Source: an uncultured Bacteroidales bacterium (lineage in GTDB: Bacteria; Bacteroidota; Bacteroidia; Bacteroidales; ML635J-15). Taken from it: a DNA stretch of 46,025 nucleotides. The stretch is from assembly GCA_937899245.1 (NCBI GenBank), contig CALDKB010000015.1, positions 1-46,025 on the forward strand. The letters run 5' to 3'. The stretch's first letter is position 1; every line of letters starts with the position of its first letter. Positions 41,289 to 46,025 of this stretch are shown in pieces. The position numbers were made by a program, and so were the translations under genes. The notes below the pieces were generated by a model. That model was not told the origin of the DNA and made no database searches. It saw nothing but the letters and a program-made list of their open reading frames with translations.

Positions 41289-42569
41289 ATGAGAGTTTTG
41301 ATGTTCGGATGGGAATTTCCCCCACACATTACAGGCGGACTGGGAACGGCTTGTTATGGAATAACGAAAGGACTTGCGCATTTTGGCACCGAGGTGATTT
41401 TTGTCGTGCCGAAGGCGTATGGCGACGAGGACCAAAGCTTTGTTTCGATACGCAATGCAAGTGATGCGGTAATTACCGAGAGAGATGTGAAGGAAACCAA
41501 GGTATGGAAAAATTTCCGTTATATCGAGGTCGGTTCCCGCATTGTACCATATATGGATCCGGAGGATTTCGCAAAGGTTTATGAAAGCCAGATTCCTGGT
41601 GTGAAAATTTCAGAGACCTTCATGAATCACAAGTATAATTTTTCCGGTTCGTACGGCCCCAACCTTTATGACGAGGTTTCGCGTTATGCATTGATAGCAG
41701 GACATATAGCCGCACAAAATGAATTTGATGTCATTCATGCGCACGACTGGCTGACATATTTTGCTGGAGTAGCCGCAAAGAAAGTATCAGGAAAACCGTT
41801 GGTGGTTCATATTCATGCAACGGAATTCGACCGTAGCGGCGAGCATGTTAACCAGCGCGTTTACGATATAGAGAGAGCCGGCATGGAAGCCGCTGACAAG
41901 GTTATTGCGGTAAGCAATCTTACCCGAAATATAGTGATTAACCGTTATGGAATTGATCCTGCGAAAGTCGTTACTGTCCATAATTCGGTAGAGCCGGTGA
42001 GCATGCCCGAAATTACCTTGCACAAGGGTTTCAAGGAGAAAGTGGTAACTTTCCTTGGCCGTGTGACATTCCAGAAGGGGCCGGACTATTTCATAGAGGC
42101 GGCAAAGAAAGTAATTGACCGCGATCCGAATGTACGTTTTGTGATGGCAGGAAGTGGTGATATGCTGAACAAGATGGTGCGTAGAGTGGCGCAACTTGGA
42201 ATTTCCACAAAATTTCATTTTGCCGGCTTCCTGAAGGGTAACGAGGTGTATGAAATGTTTGGCATGAGCGATGTGTATGTGATGCCGTCGGTAAGCGAGC
42301 CGTTCGGAATTTCGCCGCTCGAGGCAATGATGTCGGATGTGCCGGTAATTATTTCAAAGCAATCGGGTGTGGCTGAGGTTCTTAAGCACGCCATCAAGGT
42401 CGATTTCTGGGATGTTGACGAGCTGGCTGATTCGATTTATGGAATGTTGCACTACGATGCATTGTCGCAGATGTTCAAGAAATATGGTAAGCAGGAAGTT
42501 GAAAATCTCAGATGGGAAAATTCGGCTTATTATGTTAACGAGGTTTATAAAAGTGTTTGTGGATATTAA
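41289..42569 (+). CDS. glycosyltransferase, glycogen synthase-like (GT4/GT5 group)
   Basis: This is a 426-residue GT-B enzyme. The N-terminus RVLMFGWEFPPHITGGLGTA carries the glycine-rich acceptor-side motif of glycogen/starch synthases and related GT4 enzymes. FDVIHAHDWLTYFAG and VVHIHATEFDRSGEHVN follow. The C-terminal nucleotide-binding half has VVTFLGRVTFQKGPDYFIEA and PSVSEPFGISPLEAMMSDVP with the E-x7-E pair. It should elongate alpha-1,4 glucan from ADP- or UDP-glucose; the donor is not decided by sequence. It lies between the debranching enzyme and GH57 genes, in keeping with glycogen turnover. Confidence 0.9.
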   Translation: MRVLMFGWEFPPHITGGLGTACYGITKGLAHFGTEVIFVVPKAYGDEDQSFVSIRNASDAVITERDVKETKVWKNFRYIEVGSRIVPYMDPEDFAKVYESQIPGVKISETFMNHKYNFSGSYGPNLYDEVSRYALIAGHIAAQNEFDVIHAHDWLTYFAGVAAKKVSGKPLVVHIHATEFDRSGEHVNQRVYDIERAGMEAADKVIAVSNLTRNIVINRYGIDPAKVVTVHNSVEPVSMPEITLHKGFKEKVVTFLGRVTFQKGPDYFIEAAKKVIDRDPNVRFVMAGSGDMLNKMVRRVAQLGISTKFHFAGFLKGNEVYEMFGMSDVYVMPSVSEPFGISPLEAMMSDVPVIISKQSGVAEVLKHAIKVDFWDVDELADSIYGMLHYDALSQMFKKYGKQEVENLRWENSAYYVNEVYKSVCGY

Positions 42570-42579
42570 AAAATAAGAT

Positions 42580-43761
42580 ATGCGTTCAATTTGTTTCTAT
42601 TTTCAAGTACACCAGCCGTTTAGATTGAGAAAGTATAGATTTTTCGATATCGGAAACGACCATGAATATTTCAACGAGTATGAAAACCGTACGATAATGC
42701 GCAAGGTGGCCGAGAAGTGTTATCTGCCCGCAAACAAGTTGTTTTTGGACTTGGTAAACGAGTATGGCGACAATTTCAAGATTTCGTATTCGCTGTCGGG
42801 AACAGTAATAGACCAGTTTGAGAAGTATGCACCAGATGTGCTGGAAAGCTTCCAGAAATTGTTTGCAACTGGACGTGTAGAGCTGCTTGACGAGACATAT
42901 TCGCATTCGCTGGCATCGTTGCGCAAGGAAGATGTGTTTGAATATCAGGTTCGTCGCCACAGAAAGAAAGTTAAGGAACTTTTCGGCATGGAACCTAAGA
43001 TTTTCCGTAATACCGAGTTGATTTATTCCGATGAAATAGGCGATAAGGTTGCAAAACTCGGCTACGAGGGAATGCTTACCGAGGGCGCACGTCACATTAT
43101 GGGGTGGAAGAGCCCTAACTATTTGTATTGCAATTCGATAAATCCAAAGTTGAAACTTTTGCTGAAGAATTTCAAGCTGTCGGATGATATTGCTTTCCGT
43201 TTCTCAAATTCGGCATGGGACGAGTATCCGTTGACAGCGGAAAAGTATGTTTCGTGGTTGAATTCCATTGAGCCCAATGAAGAAGTTGTGAACTTGTTTA
43301 TGGACTACGAAACATTCGGCGAGCATCAGTGGAAGGAGACTGGAATTTTTGACTTTATGCGGGCATTGCCGGAAAAGATATACAAGTATTCGGATTTTCA
43401 GTTCAATACGCCAAGCGAGGTTGTGGCAAAGCATAATCCGGTAGGGATGCTTAATGTGCCGTATCCGATATCGTGGGCAGACGAGGAGCGCGACCTTACG
43501 GCATGGCTTGGCAATGAACTTCAGAACGAGGCCTTTGAGAATTTATATAAGCTTTTTGAACGCGTAAAGGAGCTTGACCAGCCGGATTTGTGGCGCGACT
43601 GGCTATACTTGCAGACCAGCGACCATTTCTACTATATGTGTACAAAATGGTTCTCGGATGGAGATGTGCACAAGTATTTCAATCCGTATGATTCGCCATA
43701 CGAAGCATTTATCAACTACATGAACATTCTGAACGACTTTAGGATAAGGTTGGGAGTGTAG
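42580..43761 (+). CDS. GH57 family alpha-amylase/glucanotransferase
   Basis: This is a 393-residue protein with the GH57 motifs in order: FYFQVHQPFRLRK (motif 1, HQP), GRVELLDETYSHSLASL (motif 2), IFRNTELIYSDEIG with the catalytic glutamate (motif 3) and LFMDYETFGEHQWK with the acid/base aspartate (motif 4). No signal peptide is present, so it acts in the cytoplasm on glycogen or maltodextrins, as hydrolase, 4-alpha-glucanotransferase or branching enzyme. The window has no glgB or glgC, so a branching role is worth considering. Length is close to that of short GH57 members. It is the last gene of the glycogen operon. Confidence 0.92.
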   Translation: MRSICFYFQVHQPFRLRKYRFFDIGNDHEYFNEYENRTIMRKVAEKCYLPANKLFLDLVNEYGDNFKISYSLSGTVIDQFEKYAPDVLESFQKLFATGRVELLDETYSHSLASLRKEDVFEYQVRRHRKKVKELFGMEPKIFRNTELIYSDEIGDKVAKLGYEGMLTEGARHIMGWKSPNYLYCNSINPKLKLLLKNFKLSDDIAFRFSNSAWDEYPLTAEKYVSWLNSIEPNEEVVNLFMDYETFGEHQWKETGIFDFMRALPEKIYKYSDFQFNTPSEVVAKHNPVGMLNVPYPISWADEERDLTAWLGNELQNEAFENLYKLFERVKELDQPDLWRDWLYLQTSDHFYYMCTKWFSDGDVHKYFNPYDSPYEAFINYMNILNDFRIRLGV

Positions 43762-43972
43762 ATGAGTGGTAAAATGGACGCTTCGCGGTTCCAAGTAGTT
43801 TATACGCTATCGCGTATGATGTCGCTTCGGCAATTTGAGCAAGCTCATTGCTCTCAGCTCGCGCGAACATTGACGCTACGCTGTTTGAAGGTCAAGGTAT
43901 CGCTAAAGGCGATGTATTAAAACATGGCTAAAGCCATTGGCGGTGGAAGGGTCTGTTGGTACATAGATAGTT
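43762..43972. other. intergenic spacer with a cluster of short hairpins
   Basis: No gene is visible. Four small inverted repeats lie close together: TACGC-4-GCGTA (43803-43816), TGAGC-2-GCTCA (43836-43847), ATCGC-5-GCGAT (43899-43913) and ATGGCT-2-AGCCAT (43924-43937). None is followed by a good T run, so they look less like a terminator than like a dispersed or decayed repeat element. Confidence 0.5.
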
Positions 43973-44188
43973 TTGTTTGGAAAGGGAAAAAATCATGCTT
44001 TTTCGTCAGTCACAGAAAATGTCCTGATAAATGTCACCGAAACCATCCAGACACTTGTGGAAAAATTTAAGATGAACGAAAGAACAATTCGTATGGATCT
44101 GATGGCTTTGCAACAAAAGGGTCTTGTCCGTCACGCAGGTCCGAAAAAGAATGGACATTGGGGAATTGTGAAAGCTAAAGCCGAATAA
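43973..44188 (+). pseudogene. C-terminal remnant of an AlbA_2/RecG-related winged-helix protein
   Basis: The 71-residue frame has no proper start (it would begin at TTG). It opens in the middle of the 'VTENVTxNVTE' linker (SVTENVLINVTETIQTLVEK) and ends with a winged-helix block MNERTIRMDLMALQQKGLVR and HAGPKKNGHWGIVK. This is the usual C-terminus of AAA_4/AlbA_2 DNA-binding proteins in Bacteroidota. The ATP-binding AlbA_2 part that should precede it is missing, and the spacer upstream shows nothing like it. It is best read as the tail of a lost gene. Confidence 0.6.
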
Positions 44189-44216
44189 CCGCTCGAATTC
44201 ATACCGGAAAAATTAG

Positions 44217-44224
44217 TATTTTTG
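44217..44224 (+). promoter_or_regulatory. -7 promoter box of the DUF4143 ATPase gene
   Basis: TATTTTTG matches TAnnTTTG. The transcript would have a leader of about 60 bases before the ATG at 44293. The -33 element is not clear. Confidence 0.45.
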
Positions 44225-44292
44225 CAAAAATAAAACGACACAAAGCAACTTATGACACCTACACTCGATATAGATAAGAAATACAAAACAAT

Positions 44293-45525
44293 ATGCAACC
44301 CAAAGAACTTATAGAACGAAAACAGTACATGCAGCAACTTCGCGACCTGAAAGATCAGAACATTATAAAGGTCATTACGGGAGTGCGGCGGTGTGGAAAA
44401 TCCACTTTGCTACAAATGTTTGCCGATGAATTGATTCGTTCAGGCATTCAAGAGAAGCAGGTCCAATTCTATAACTTTGAAGATTTAGATACGCTCGCCA
44501 TTGGGGATATTTATCAGATTCATACCCATATCAAAGAAAAACTCGTTTCAGACTATCCCAATTATATCTTTTTGGACGAAGTGCAGAATATCAATGAGTT
44601 TCAGCGATTGGTCGACAGTCTCTACATCAAACCCAATGTGGATGTTTATATAACGGGTTCAAATGCCTATTTGCTTTCGGGCGAATTGGCCACACTGCTG
44701 ACAGGACGTTATGTGGAAATCAATATTTTACCGTTGCAATTTTCTGAATATTATGATTTTATATTGTCAAAATCGCCAAACTTGTCAAAATATGAAATTT
44801 TGGCGAATTTTCTGCATTTCGGAGGTCTTCCAGAGTATAACAAGCAACTTGAAATTGGTGAGAAGCAGGCGGATATGTTTGCCGAAAGCATATTGAAGAC
44901 TATCGTAGAAAAAGACATTTTTCAACGGCTGAACATCTCCAACAAGCACGATTTCAACAAAATACTTGATTTTGTGTTCGATTCCGTTGGTTCATACGTC
45001 TCGCCCCGTTCCATATCCGACACCTTGCGGGCCAATGGGACCGTAGTTGACAAGCAAACTGTTGCCAAATATTTGGACGCTTTGTGTGAAACGTATTTGA
45101 TATACAAGGTGCCTCGTTTTGAGATCAAAGGGAAAGGACTGTTGCAGACACTGAACAAATATTATGTTGTTGATCCTTGTTTTGCAAAAGTCCGTTTGAA
45201 AAAAGCAAAGCTGAAAGACCGTTCCCACTGGCTGGAAAACATGGTATATCTTGAACTGGTCCGTCGCAACAAAGAGGTGTTCATTGGCAAGCGCAATAAT
45301 CTTGAGGTGGATTTCGTTGTGATTGACAACCAAGATTACACATCGTACTACCAAGTTGCTTGGACTACCGAAGATGCCGGCACGCTCGAAAGAGAGTTGG
45401 CTTCGTTGAAGGCCATTAATGACTCCTCGCCCAAATACCTCCTGACAACCGATGTGGATTTCAATCCCGTTTACGAAGGAATACGAAAACTGAATGTGGT
45501 AGATTGGATGCTGCAAAACGATTAA
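44293..45525 (+). CDS. AAA ATPase with DUF4143 domain
   Basis: This is a 410-residue protein. The N-terminal AAA_14 ATPase has Walker A GVRRCGKST near residue 31, Walker B NYIFLDEVQNI near residue 93 and the sensor-like DVYITGSNAYLLSGELATLL. The C-terminal DUF4143 domain contains SDTLRANGTVVDKQTVAKYL and a nuclease-like tail with NNLEVDFVV near the end. Such proteins are abundant in Bacteroidota and in accessory regions. Their role is not established, though defence or DNA-transaction functions have been proposed for some. It is intact, in contrast to its decayed neighbours. Confidence 0.88.
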   Translation: MQPKELIERKQYMQQLRDLKDQNIIKVITGVRRCGKSTLLQMFADELIRSGIQEKQVQFYNFEDLDTLAIGDIYQIHTHIKEKLVSDYPNYIFLDEVQNINEFQRLVDSLYIKPNVDVYITGSNAYLLSGELATLLTGRYVEINILPLQFSEYYDFILSKSPNLSKYEILANFLHFGGLPEYNKQLEIGEKQADMFAESILKTIVEKDIFQRLNISNKHDFNKILDFVFDSVGSYVSPRSISDTLRANGTVVDKQTVAKYLDALCETYLIYKVPRFEIKGKGLLQTLNKYYVVDPCFAKVRLKKAKLKDRSHWLENMVYLELVRRNKEVFIGKRNNLEVDFVVIDNQDYTSYYQVAWTTEDAGTLERELASLKAINDSSPKYLLTTDVDFNPVYEGIRKLNVVDWMLQND

Positions 45526-45535
45526 TAGAAAACGA

Positions 45536-45682
45536 ATGAAAGAATTCAATATAGATAAAACCAACTGGAAGAAATGTCATCATTACAAAATCACCTGTAA
45601 GTCGAAAATAATCGACTTCTTGGAATCCATTTCCATAAAAGCATTCTTGGGGAATGAGCCAACAAATGGGATAATATTGTGA
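45536..45682 (+). CDS. short frame, possible HsdS N-terminal remnant
   Basis: This is a 48-residue frame beginning MKEFNIDKTNWKK, which recalls the N-terminus of type I restriction specificity subunits (often '...W.KVKLGDV...'). The similarity stops after about 13 residues, and the rest (HHYKITCKSKIIDFLESISI onward) is not recognised. It starts 10 bases after the ATPase stop. It could be a chance frame; the nearby HsdM fragment is the only contextual support. Confidence 0.3.
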   Translation: MKEFNIDKTNWKKCHHYKITCKSKIIDFLESISIKAFLGNEPTNGIIL

Positions 45683-45722
45683 AAAAGAAAACTTCAGATC
45701 ACATTACAAAGAGAAAAAATCG

Positions 45723-45730
45723 TATCTTTG
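45723..45730 (+). promoter_or_regulatory. -7 promoter box before the hsdM fragment
   Basis: TATCTTTG is an exact TAnnTTTG, 26 bases before the ATG at 45757. It supports that start over an upstream GTG at 45679. Confidence 0.5.
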
Positions 45731-45756
45731 CAGAATATAGCAATAATTTACACATA

Positions 45757-45924
45757 ATGATTACCAAACAGGCACTGGGCAACACGCTTTTCGGTATGGC
45801 CGATATCCTACGCGACAAGGTGGAAGATTACAAATCATACATCCTTTCACTGTTGTTCTTCAAACGTCTTTCCTATAACTATGTATGTGGAAATGTAAGG
45901 AATAGCAACAAGAGTATTCGATAA
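45757..45924 (+). pseudogene. N-terminal fragment of type I restriction-modification HsdM
   Basis: This is a 55-residue frame beginning ITKQALGNTLFGMADILRDK and continuing EDYKSYILSLLFFKRLS, the HsdM N-terminal helical domain. After SYNY the sequence turns unrelated and stops at 45924, whereas intact HsdM has about 500 residues including the N-6 methylase domain. The frame is therefore a truncated remnant, or the site of a rearrangement. A -7 box upstream shows it once had its own promoter. Confidence 0.7.
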
Positions 45925-45970
45925 AAATTGTGTATAAGTAAACATTGATAAAAGATAATAAAATAAACCG

Positions 45971-46025
45971 ATGACTGACTACGAGAAGAAAACCGATTTC
46001 ATTGTGGCGCAATTGCTCACAAAGG
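45971..46025 (+). CDS. start of an unidentified gene (cut by window edge)
   Basis: The frame MTDYEKKTDFIVAQLLTK runs off the window end after 18 codons. It begins 46 bases after the hsdM fragment. Too short to assign; given its neighbours, a restriction-modification or accessory gene is possible. Confidence 0.4.
   Translation, partial: MTDYEKKTDFIVAQLLTK

Overview
The window reads as chromosomal DNA of a Bacteroidota species, most likely a Bacteroidales member from a gut or rumen-type habitat. The evidence is the repeated -7 promoter box TAnnTTTG upstream of many starts, the lack of Shine-Dalgarno sites, type IX secretion (T9SS) genes (porU, a PorP/SprF protein, gldJ), a TIGR03991-type GlmU-like nucleotidyltransferase, and tandem 'Fibrobacter succinogenes major paralogous' domains. 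No rRNA, tRNA, CRISPR array or transposase was found.

Layout. 1-2433 (minus): two RemB/Wzi-like outer-membrane proteins, one cut by the window edge. 2640-5297: a small membrane protein, a DUF2752 protein, hemW, a DUF2807 lipoprotein and a tiny secreted peptide. 5392-8203: a FemAB/GNAT-like protein, then an ECF sigma factor with its membrane anti-sigma factor, closed by a terminator shared with kdd. 8268-10957: kdd (3,5-diaminohexanoate dehydrogenase) divergent from a sodium:amino-acid (NSS) transporter. 11120-13187: a DUF3267 metalloprotease-like protein behind an octamer repeat array, then yicC-gmk. 13320-17720: periplasmic cyclophilin followed by two tandem ketoacyl-synthase III/SDR fusion proteins, the second with a damaged reductase active site. 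17739-19037: two AT-rich exported proteins of unknown role. 19368-22403: a large multidomain secreted protein. 22528-23063: a YoeB-type toxin-antitoxin module in which both genes are broken. 23198-26303: hydrolase, membrane protein and porin-like protein. 26317-27099: TtcA-family enzyme.

27106-36550 is a T9SS and cell-wall block: porU (minus), then PorP/SprF, gldJ, murF and the GlmU-like transferase (plus). PorU, PorP-like and GldJ would work together in export and surface attachment of T9SS cargo. 36581-39159 (minus) holds a LysM-esterase fusion and a beta-propeller lipoprotein. 39331-43761 is a three-gene glycogen operon: debranching enzyme, glycosyltransferase and GH57 enzyme.

The right end (43762-46025) is a decayed accessory region with a hairpin-rich spacer, the C-terminal remnant of a winged-helix protein, an intact AAA/DUF4143 ATPase and truncated type I restriction-modification pieces. 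The most interesting points are the tandem KAS III-SDR pair with one pseudo-reductase, the doubly inactivated toxin-antitoxin module, the T9SS-sorting-like domain placed at the N-terminus of the 1011-residue protein, and heptamer/octamer repeat arrays at gene borders. All calls are by eye; no database search was run.
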